Origin: an uncultured Bacteroidales bacterium
GTDB taxonomy: Bacteria > Bacteroidota > Bacteroidia > Bacteroidales > JAUNSR01
DNA length: 7,710 nt
NCBI GenBank assembly: GCA_947074245.1
Contig: CAMTOW010000084.1
Span: 1-7,710, forward strand
Reading direction: 5' to 3'
Below are positions 1 to 6,077 of the stretch, in pieces. Both the position numbers and the translations under genes were made by a program. Within the stretch, counting starts at the first letter, position 1. Each line of letters opens with the position of its first letter. The notes under the pieces are model-generated. The model ran no database searches, had not been told where the DNA came from, and was given only the letters and a program-made list of their open reading frames with translations.

Positions 1-20
1 ACACATAAACGAGTGTTAAG

Positions 21-48
21 AAAAATACCCTTTTGAATGTGTATTTTT
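21..48 (+). terminator. Weak A/T-rich hairpin upstream of purH, possible terminator of a gene off the left edge
   Basis: AAAAATAC (21-28) is the exact reverse complement of GTATTTTT (41-48), giving an 8-bp stem with a 12-base loop; the right arm supplies a run of five T. The shape resembles a weak intrinsic terminator, but only two of the eight pairs are G:C-containing or adjacent to one, so the stem would be unstable. The upstream gene is outside the window. The right arm coincides with a TATTTTTG promoter-like motif (42-49), so the two readings compete. Confidence 0.2.
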
Positions 49-94
49 GGTGAAAAGAAACTGTTATTCTATTCATTAACAGGACAATATTTTG

Positions 95-102
95 TATTTT
101 TG
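95..102 (+). promoter_or_regulatory. Candidate Bacteroidota-type promoter -7 element for purH
   Basis: TATTTTTG matches the Bacteroides primary-sigma -7 consensus TAnnTTTG exactly. A start site a few bases downstream would give a leader of about 20-25 bases before the ATG at 130. I see no convincing TTG/TTTG -33 element at the usual spacing of roughly 19-21 bases upstream, and the region is A/T-rich, so a chance match is possible. Confidence 0.45.
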
Positions 103-129
103 CCTATCTTAAAAATAAATTCCGTTTAT

Positions 130-1653
130 ATGTCTGAAAACAAGAGAATTAAAACCGCATTGGTTTCTGTTTACCACAAAGATGGCCTTGAAGATATTTT
201 GCGCAGATTGTATGCCGAAGGTGTAAATCTTATCTCCACAGGAGGAACTCAGGAATTCATCGAATCATTGGGAATCCCGTGCGGAGCCGTAGAGGATCTG
301 ACATCCTATCCGTCGATATTGGGCGGTCGCGTAAAGACCTTACATCCTAAGATTTTCGGAGGTATATTGTGTCGTCGCGAACTGGAGGGAGATATGCAGC
401 AGATCGCTGAATATGGAATTCCGGAGATCGACCTGGTGATCGTAGACCTGTATCCGTTTACCGATACGGTAGCATCGGGTGCTGAAGAGAAAGCAATTAT
501 TGAAAAAATAGACATAGGCGGAATCTCTTTGATCCGTGCAGCAGCCAAGAATTTTAAAGACGTAGTGATCGTCGCTTCGAAATCGCAATACGCACCGTTG
601 CGCGATATTTTGGAAGAAAAAGGAGCACAGACTACGCTGGAAGACCGTAAATGGTTTGCCAAAGAAGCGTTTGGCGTTTCATCGGCATACGATACGGCGA
701 TCTTCAACTGGTTTGACAATGAAGAAGGAAGCGCACTTCGTTTGGCAGCAGACAATGCCAAAGTGCTTCGCTACGGAGAGAACCCGCACCAGAAAGGGGT
801 ATTCTACGGAGACTTCAACGAAATGTTCGAACAGTTGCAAGGAAAAGAGATCTCGTACAACAACCTGTTGGATATCGACGCAGCAGTAGCTCTGATCTCG
901 GAATTCGACGATTTGACGTTTGCTATCCTAAAACATAACAACGCATGCGGACTGGCTTCGCGCCCGGTTATGGTTGACGCTTATAACGCAGCATTCGCCG
1001 GCGACCCGCTTTCGGCATTCGGCGGAATTCTGGTTACAAACGGAGTCGTAGACAAAGCGACCGCAGAGGCGATGAGTTCTTTGTTCTTCGAAATCATCAT
1101 CGCTCCGGATTATGACATGGACGCGCTGGAGATTCTTTCGCAGAAAAAGAACCGTATCATCCTTGTACAGAAAAAAGAGGTGAATACGAAAAAACAATGT
1201 CGTACGTTGCTTAACGGCGTTCTGGTACAGGACAAAGACCTGCACACGGAGAAAGCCGATGAGTTGAAACAAGTGACAGCCAAAGCAGCAAGCGCACAGG
1301 AAACGGAAGATATGCTATTCGCGAACAAGATCGTGAAGAACAGCAAATCGAACGCGATCGTGCTTGCGAAAAACAAGACATTATGCGCGAGCGGCGTGGG
1401 ACAGACATCCCGTATCGACGCATTGAAGCACGCGATTGAGAAAGCGAAAAACTTCGGTTTCGAGCTGGAAGGAGCCGTAATGGCATCGGACGCGTTCTTC
1501 CCATTCCCGGATTGTGTTGAGGTAGCCGATCAGGCAGGAATCACAGCAGTAATCCAACCGGGAGGATCGATCAATGATAAATTGTCTATCGCCTATTGTG
1601 ACGAACACAATCTGGCTATGGTGACAACCGGAATCAGACATTTCAAACACTAA
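130..1653 (+). CDS. purH: Bifunctional AICAR formyltransferase / IMP cyclohydrolase
   Basis: Cytosolic enzyme for the last two steps of de novo purine synthesis: it formylates AICAR with 10-formyl-THF, then closes the ring to IMP. The 507-residue length fits the family. The N-terminal cyclohydrolase domain (about 1-200) shows STGGT (36-40), VKTLHPK (68-74) and DIGG (128-131). The formyltransferase domain follows with RYGENPH (214-220), the catalytic-region KHNNACG (K268, H269), DPLSAFGG, VGQTSR, ASDAFFPF (452-459), PGGS (477-480) and the family-typical RHFKH end. An in-frame ATG at 37 would add 31 hydrophobic residues with no family counterpart and would begin before the likely promoter at 95-102, so I chose the ATG at 130. 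There is no Shine-Dalgarno; the leader is A-rich, as usual in Bacteroidota. KHNNACG replaces the more common KHxNPCG; from memory this is normal in Bacteroides homologues. The gene is intact, and mreB follows after 66 bases with no clear terminator between. Confidence 0.97.
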   Translation: MSENKRIKTALVSVYHKDGLEDILRRLYAEGVNLISTGGTQEFIESLGIPCGAVEDLTSYPSILGGRVKTLHPKIFGGILCRRELEGDMQQIAEYGIPEIDLVIVDLYPFTDTVASGAEEKAIIEKIDIGGISLIRAAAKNFKDVVIVASKSQYAPLRDILEEKGAQTTLEDRKWFAKEAFGVSSAYDTAIFNWFDNEEGSALRLAADNAKVLRYGENPHQKGVFYGDFNEMFEQLQGKEISYNNLLDIDAAVALISEFDDLTFAILKHNNACGLASRPVMVDAYNAAFAGDPLSAFGGILVTNGVVDKATAEAMSSLFFEIIIAPDYDMDALEILSQKKNRIILVQKKEVNTKKQCRTLLNGVLVQDKDLHTEKADELKQVTAKAASAQETEDMLFANKIVKNSKSNAIVLAKNKTLCASGVGQTSRIDALKHAIEKAKNFGFELEGAVMASDAFFPFPDCVEVADQAGITAVIQPGGSINDKLSIAYCDEHNLAMVTTGIRHFKH

Positions 1654-1719
1654 TCCTCTCAGAGGCGGATGGTGTGCGGATGTCAAAATTGAACTTTTGA
1701 ATATTATTAAATAGAAAAA
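1654..1719 (+). other. purH-mreB intergenic gap without a clear terminator or promoter
   Basis: The 66 bases hold a tiny palindrome CCTCTCAGAGG (1655-1665) just after the purH stop and an A/T-rich dyad TCAAAA-TTGAAC-TTTTGA (1682-1699). Neither is followed by a T-run, and no TAnnTTTG with a spaced TTG is present. Read-through from purH into mreB is therefore plausible but not proven. Confidence 0.4.
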
Positions 1720-2739
1720 ATGGGATTATTCTCTTTCACACAAGAAATAGCGATTGACCTCGGGACGGCCAATACGATCATCATCCATAACGGGAAGATC
1801 GTAGTGAACGCACCATCGATCGTAGCCCTTGACCGCCGTACGGACAAGCTGCTTGCCGTAGGAGAACGCGCTCAGCAGATGCATGGGAAAACTCATGAGA
1901 ACATCCGCACCATCCGTCCGCTACGCGACGGTGTGATCGCAGACTTCTACGCAGCGGAACAAATGATCCGCGGAATGGTTAAAATGGCCTTTAAAACCAG
2001 CCGTTGGTTCTCGCCTTCTCTACGTATGGTAGTATGTATTCCGTCGGGAAGTACGGAGGTAGAAATTCGTGCCGTTCGTGACTCCAGCGAGCATGCAGGC
2101 GGCCGTGACGTATATATGATTTATGAGCCGATGGCAGCGGCGCTCGGTATCGGGCTAGACGTTGAGGCACCGGAAGGAAACATGATCGTAGATATAGGTG
2201 GTGGATCTACCGAGATCGCGGTTATCTCTCTGGGCGGTATCGTATCGAACAAATCAATCCGTATCGCGGGTGACGACCTAACAGCCGACATCCAGGAATA
2301 TATGCGCAGACAGCATAATATCAAAGTGGGTGAACGTACGGCAGAGATCATCAAAATCAACGTAGGATCGGCACTTACCGAACTGGAGAATCCGCCAGAG
2401 GACTTCATCGTACACGGACCGAACCAGATGACCGCATTGCCAATGGAGGTGCCGGTTTCTTATCAGGAGATCGCACACTGTATCGAAAAATCGATCTCTA
2501 AGATCGAGGCCGCGGTATTGAGCGCATTGGAACAGACTCCACCGGAGTTGTATGCCGACATCGTACGAAACGGTATTTATCTTGCCGGCGGTGGTGCCAT
2601 GCTTCGCGGTCTGGACAAACGTTTGAGAGATAAGATCGGTATTCCGTTCCATATCGCGGAAGATCCGCTATTGGCAGTAGCCAAAGGAACCGGTATCGCT
2701 CTGAAAAATATCGACAAATTCTCATTCTTGATTCGTTAA
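1720..2739 (+). CDS. mreB: Rod-shape-determining actin-like ATPase MreB
   Basis: Bacterial actin homologue that forms antiparallel filaments on the inner face of the membrane and positions the elongasome (MreC, MreD, RodA, PBP2). The 339-residue length is typical. The actin/Hsp70 ATPase signatures appear in order: phosphate-1 loop DLGTANT (13-19), the connecting/catalytic stretch EPMAAA (E136), phosphate-2 loop DIGGGSTE (158-165) and the adenosine-binding LAGGGAML (288-295). The N-terminus MGLFSF is short and hydrophobic, compatible with membrane association. The ATG at 1720 is preceded by an A-rich tract (ATAGAAAAA) and no Shine-Dalgarno; it gives the usual distance to the first ATPase loop. 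I find no good promoter in the 66-base gap after purH, so read-through from purH or a promoter inside purH is likely. Intact, first gene of the shape module. Confidence 0.97.
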   Translation: MGLFSFTQEIAIDLGTANTIIIHNGKIVVNAPSIVALDRRTDKLLAVGERAQQMHGKTHENIRTIRPLRDGVIADFYAAEQMIRGMVKMAFKTSRWFSPSLRMVVCIPSGSTEVEIRAVRDSSEHAGGRDVYMIYEPMAAALGIGLDVEAPEGNMIVDIGGGSTEIAVISLGGIVSNKSIRIAGDDLTADIQEYMRRQHNIKVGERTAEIIKINVGSALTELENPPEDFIVHGPNQMTALPMEVPVSYQEIAHCIEKSISKIEAAVLSALEQTPPELYADIVRNGIYLAGGGAMLRGLDKRLRDKIGIPFHIAEDPLLAVAKGTGIALKNIDKFSFLIR

Positions 2740-2767
2740 TCGGAATGAGCATGTAATTGTCAATCAA

Positions 2768-2842
2768 AAACGCCAAGACGCAAAGACGCTCTGTTTTTCA
2801 TATCGAAAATCTGAAACTTTGCGTCTTTGCGTCTTTGTGTTT
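2768..2842. repeat. Long imperfect inverted repeat of GCGTCTTT units in the mreB-mreC gap
   Basis: The left arm 2768-2789 and right arm 2821-2842 are reverse complements over 22 bases with two differences. Fifteen consecutive bases are perfect (2775-2789 with 2821-2835). As RNA, one of the two differences is a G:U wobble (2772 with 2838) and the other a C/U mismatch (2774 with 2836). Each arm is itself a near-tandem pair of 8-base units: GCGTCTTT twice on the right (2821-2828, 2829-2836), and CAAGACGC plus AAAGACGC on the left. The 31-base spacer can form a small inner stem, TTTTC (2795-2799) with GAAAA (2805-2809). No T-run directly follows the stem, so it is not a classical terminator. It ends 12 bases before the mreC ATG. 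It could be a REP/MITE-like dispersed element or a transcript-level control or processing hairpin. The structure is certain; its role is unknown. Confidence 0.9.
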
Positions 2843-2854
2843 AATATCAACTTT

Positions 2855-3682
2855 ATGCGCAATCTCATCCAGTTTTTTGTAAGGAACAGTCCTTTTTTCG
2901 TATTTCTACTTTACGGATTGATCAGTTTATTTCTGTTGATTCGTTTCAACTCGTATCACCAAAGCGTGTTTTTCAGTAGCGCCAACAGTGCGATCGCCGA
3001 AGTTTACTCCGTAGCGGGTAACGTGACGAGCTATTTCGGGTTAAAACAAATCAACCAAGACTTGCTTGAAAGAAACGGTTATCTGGAAAAAGAGATTTTG
3101 GTATTGAAGGAGCAACTACGCGATCAGCGAAGTGGAGATCTGATGAACGATTCGATTACGAAGTATGACTTTATCGTAGCGCAGGTGATCAATAACAGCG
3201 TGACGCAACTGAAGAACTACATCACCCTGAACAAAGGCTCGAAAGAGGGCGTGAAAGTGGGGATGGGGGTAGCCGATCAGAACGGAATCATCGGAATCGT
3301 AAGTGTCGTAAGCGAACATTACTCGGTCGTGATCTCGGTTTTGAATACGAAATTGCGTATCAGCGCCAAGGTGAAAGGAAGCGATTATTTCGGATCGCTC
3401 GTTTGGGACGGACACAGCTCGCTGTACGCTACGCTGGAGGAGTTGCCTCGCCATGTAGAGTTCGCAAAAGGCGATACGATCGTAACGAGCGGATATTCTG
3501 CGGCATTTCCCGAAGGACTTCCGGTAGGAGTTATCGAGGGATACAGCAAACAGTCGAACGATAACTTTTATGCTTTGAAAATCGCTTTATCGGCGGATTT
3601 CAACCGTCTGAACGACGTGCGCGTGATCATTAATAAAGAACAAGAGGAACAGCTTGCCCTTGAAAAAGCAGCAGCCAATTAA
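2855..3682 (+). CDS. mreC: Rod-shape-determining protein MreC
   Basis: Single-pass inner-membrane scaffold of the elongasome; its extracytoplasmic domain binds PBP2 and helps switch on RodA-PBP2 synthesis. The 275-residue protein has a short N-terminal tail, one membrane segment (about 13-29, FFVFLLYGLISLFLLI), a Leu/Ile-rich coiled coil (about 64-91, LKQINQDLLERNGYLEKEI and onward) and a beta-rich MreC domain (about 105-265) with the family-like segments LNKGSKEGVKVGMGV, GIIGIV and FPEGLPVGVIEG. A TTG at 2819 would add 12 residues, but those codons read straight through the right arm of the inverted repeat; the ATG at 2855 gives the standard MRN start before the membrane segment, so I prefer it. 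No Shine-Dalgarno; the 12 bases before the ATG are A/T-rich. The tail QEEQLALEKAAAN is charged and probably disordered. mreD follows after 11 bases. Confidence 0.95.
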   Translation: MRNLIQFFVRNSPFFVFLLYGLISLFLLIRFNSYHQSVFFSSANSAIAEVYSVAGNVTSYFGLKQINQDLLERNGYLEKEILVLKEQLRDQRSGDLMNDSITKYDFIVAQVINNSVTQLKNYITLNKGSKEGVKVGMGVADQNGIIGIVSVVSEHYSVVISVLNTKLRISAKVKGSDYFGSLVWDGHSSLYATLEELPRHVEFAKGDTIVTSGYSAAFPEGLPVGVIEGYSKQSNDNFYALKIALSADFNRLNDVRVIINKEQEEQLALEKAAAN

Positions 3683-3693
3683 AAAGCAATCCC

Positions 3694-4197
3694 ATGCGAA
3701 ATATCATCTATTATCTGTTTTTGTTTGTCGTATTATTGCTTTTGCAGGTACTTATTCTGAATAATATCCATTTGGGCGGATTGGCGACCCCGTTTCTGTA
3801 TATCTGGCTTCTGCTGAAGTTGCCGGCAGAAACACCGCGCGGCCTGATCATCACGATCGGATTCTTTTTCGGCCTAATCATCGATATGTTCTGCAATACG
3901 CCGGGAATGCACGCATTGGCATCGACTTTTATCGGATTTATGCGCGATCCGCTTTTGTTTCTTTTCGTTTCAAACGAGGAGATGAAGACGGGTACACCTT
4001 CGATCCGGACGATGGGTCTGGGCGCGTTTTCGCGTTATTTGATCGTGTTTGTGTTTTTATATTGTTTTGCGCTTTACCTGATCGAAGCATTCAGCTTTTT
4101 CGATTTTCCAACCCTATTACTTAAAATCATATCAAGCACGATACTGACGCTGCTTCTTATGTTTGGCATCGAAAGTTTAAAACCTTCCTATAAGTGA
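3694..4197 (+). CDS. mreD: Rod-shape-determining membrane protein MreD
   Basis: Small polytopic inner-membrane partner of MreC in the elongasome. The 167-residue protein is hydrophobic nearly throughout, with about five to six predicted membrane segments: residues 4-22 (YYLFLFVVLLLLQVLI), one around 30-42, one around 50-64 (LIITIGFFFGLIIDMF), one near 84-92, and two C-terminal ones (YLIVFVFLYCFALYLIEAF and the ISSTILTLLLMFGI region). The stretch GLIIDMFCNTPGMHA followed by FIGFMRDPLL has the Asp- and Gly-containing pattern seen in MreD proteins. Sequence conservation in this family is low, so the call rests partly on its position between mreC and mrdA. The ATG lies 11 bases after the mreC stop. 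The stop TGA overlaps the next start (GTGA, 4194-4197), which suggests translational coupling to PBP2. Confidence 0.92.
   Translation: MRNIIYYLFLFVVLLLLQVLILNNIHLGGLATPFLYIWLLLKLPAETPRGLIITIGFFFGLIIDMFCNTPGMHALASTFIGFMRDPLLFLFVSNEEMKTGTPSIRTMGLGAFSRYLIVFVFLYCFALYLIEAFSFFDFPTLLLKIISSTILTLLLMFGIESLKPSYK
4194..4197 (+). promoter_or_regulatory. GTGA stop/start overlap coupling mreD and mrdA
   Basis: The GTG start of mrdA (4194-4196) and the TGA stop of mreD (4195-4197) share bases. Such 4-base overlaps commonly indicate termination-reinitiation coupling, which would keep MreD and PBP2 output linked. The coupling itself is inferred; the overlap follows directly from the two reading frames. Confidence 0.7.
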
Positions 4198-6053
4198 GAA
4201 AAAACTACGAATTAGAGAAACGACAATATATTATCGGCGGGGGAATCGCATTGATCATTCTGATCTACGTGATACGCCTGTTTACTTTGCAAGTGCTGGA
4301 CAGCGATTATAAAAAATTCGCCGACAGTAACGCTTTTTTGAAAAAAACGTTGTATCCGTCGCGCGGTATGATCTATGACCGCAACGGAGAATTGCTCGTA
4401 TACAATCAGCCGGCTTACGATCTGATGATGGTGATGCGTGAAGTAAAACCATTCGATACATTGGATCTTTGCAATACGCTGAACATCTCCAAAGAACAAT
4501 TCGACAAGCGAATTCAAGACATTAAGAACCGGCGACTCAACCCGGGATATTCGTCTTATACGCCTCAGACCTTCCTCAATCAACTTTCCGGAAAAGATTA
4601 CGGATTATTGCAGGAGAAGCTGTTTAAGTTTCCGGGGTTTTATATCCAGAACCGAACCATTCGGCAATATAATTATTTTACCGCGCCTCATATACTAGGG
4701 AACATCCGAGAGGTGTCTCGCCGGGATATCGAAAAAGACGATTATTATCAGCGAGGAGACTATACGGGTGACTTGGGTGTGGAGAAATCGTATGAATCGT
4801 ATCTGAGAGGGCAGAAGGGAATCGAGATTCTGCTGCGCGACGCTCACGGGCGACTGAAAGGACGCTATGAGGACGGTGCATTCGACGAAGCTCCTGTTTC
4901 GGGTAAAAATCTGAAATTGAGTATCGATGTGGAATTGCAGCAATATGCCGAATTGCTGATGCAAAATAAAATCGGAGCGGTGGTGGCTATCGAGCCTGAA
5001 ACGGGAGAGATATTGGCCATGGTATCATCGCCGAGTTATAATCCTGCCGAGTTGGTGGGACGAGAGCGCGGAAAGAATTATCTGAAACTGACCAAAGACC
5101 CCTATAAACCGCTTTATGACCGAGCCATATCGGCCGCCTATCCACCCGGATCGACATTTAAACCGACTCAAGGGTTGATCGGGCTACAAGAGGGAATCAT
5201 TGATGCCAATACCGCCATCGGGTGTAGCAACGGATATGTCGTGGGGAAGTTCCGCTTGGGATGTCACCCGCATCCGTCACCACTTGGATTGGTTCCATCG
5301 CTCGCAACGTCGTGTAATGCTTATTTCTGCGCGGTATTCCGAATGATGGTGGATAACCGTAAAAAGTATTCTACGATTCAGGAGGGATTTGATCAGTGGA
5401 AGGATTATCTGGTATCGATGGGGTACGGTTATAAGACCGGAATCGATTTGCCAAGTGAAAGCCGAGGGTTCATTCCCAATAGCAACTATTATAATAAGGT
5501 ATTTAAAACGGATCGATGGAAATCGCTGAATGTGGTTTCGATCTCAATCGGACAAGGTGAGGTCTTGTCGACTCCGTTGCAAATCGCGAATCTTTCGGCT
5601 ACCATAGCAAACCGGGGATATTATGTGACACCGCATGTCGTGAAGGAGATACAAGACACATTATTGCCCGAAGAGTTCGTGAAAAAACATTATCCGATGG
5701 TCGATAGAAAACATTATGAGACGATCGTAGACGGTATGGCAATGGCAGTGACAGGCGGTACTTGTCGAATCGGGGCGATTCCGGGGATCACCGTAGCCGG
5801 AAAAACCGGTACGGCACAGAATCCTCATGGTAAAGACCACTCGGCGTTTATGGGATTTGCTCCTATCGAAAACCCGAAGATCGCCATCGCGGTATATGTT
5901 GAGAATGCCGGATTCGGAGCGACTTATGCGGTGCCGATCGGAAGTTTGGTCATGGAGAAGTATCTGAACGGAAGCATCGCTCCCGAAAGGTTGTGGCTGG
6001 AAGATCGAATGGTGAATGCCAATACGATGATCTTTAGTAATATCAGAAAGTAA
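4194..6053 (+). CDS. mrdA: Penicillin-binding protein 2 (elongasome class B transpeptidase)
   Basis: Periplasmic, membrane-anchored D,D-transpeptidase that cross-links new peptidoglycan during elongation and partners with RodA and MreC; a target of beta-lactams such as mecillinam in other species. The protein is 619 residues, typical length. There is one N-terminal membrane anchor (about 13-32), then the pedestal/dimerisation region with RGMIYDRNGELL and GDLGVEKSYE, then the transpeptidase domain with all three active-site motifs: S320-T-F-K323 (nucleophile Ser320), S373-C-N375 and K537-T-G539 followed by TAQ. C344, C357, H358, H360 and C374 cluster between the first two motifs and might bind metal. 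The start is GTG at 4194, inside the mreD stop codon overlap; no better in-frame ATG lies before the membrane anchor. rodA follows after 24 bases. No residue expected for catalysis is missing. Confidence 0.96.
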   Translation: MRKNYELEKRQYIIGGGIALIILIYVIRLFTLQVLDSDYKKFADSNAFLKKTLYPSRGMIYDRNGELLVYNQPAYDLMMVMREVKPFDTLDLCNTLNISKEQFDKRIQDIKNRRLNPGYSSYTPQTFLNQLSGKDYGLLQEKLFKFPGFYIQNRTIRQYNYFTAPHILGNIREVSRRDIEKDDYYQRGDYTGDLGVEKSYESYLRGQKGIEILLRDAHGRLKGRYEDGAFDEAPVSGKNLKLSIDVELQQYAELLMQNKIGAVVAIEPETGEILAMVSSPSYNPAELVGRERGKNYLKLTKDPYKPLYDRAISAAYPPGSTFKPTQGLIGLQEGIIDANTAIGCSNGYVVGKFRLGCHPHPSPLGLVPSLATSCNAYFCAVFRMMVDNRKKYSTIQEGFDQWKDYLVSMGYGYKTGIDLPSESRGFIPNSNYYNKVFKTDRWKSLNVVSISIGQGEVLSTPLQIANLSATIANRGYYVTPHVVKEIQDTLLPEEFVKKHYPMVDRKHYETIVDGMAMAVTGGTCRIGAIPGITVAGKTGTAQNPHGKDHSAFMGFAPIENPKIAIAVYVENAGFGATYAVPIGSLVMEKYLNGSIAPERLWLEDRMVNANTMIFSNIRK

Positions 6054-6077
6054 AATCAAATTTAAAATAAGAACGAA

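Noticed and set aside
37..129. In-frame 31-codon N-terminal extension of purH from ATG 37
   Set aside because: The extra residues are hydrophobic and unlike any PurH N-terminus, and this start lies upstream of the best promoter candidate. ATG 130 gives the family-standard beginning and length.
306..761. 151-codon minus-strand open frame inside purH
   Set aside because: It is fully antisense to a clearly conserved gene, Ser/Ile-rich without domain character, and has no upstream signals; it is a shadow of purH codon usage.
1655..1665. CCTCTCAGAGG palindrome directly after the purH stop
   Set aside because: The usable stem is only about 4 bp with a 3-base loop and no T-run follows, so it is not a credible terminator.
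1692..1699. AACTTTTG as a possible mreB -7 promoter element
   Set aside because: It lacks the initial T of TAnnTTTG and no TTG lies at suitable spacing upstream, so the support is too weak.
5661..6059. 132-codon minus-strand open frame over the mrdA 3' end
   Set aside because: It is antisense to the KTG-containing region of PBP2, with no recognisable motifs and a His/Arg-rich shadow composition.
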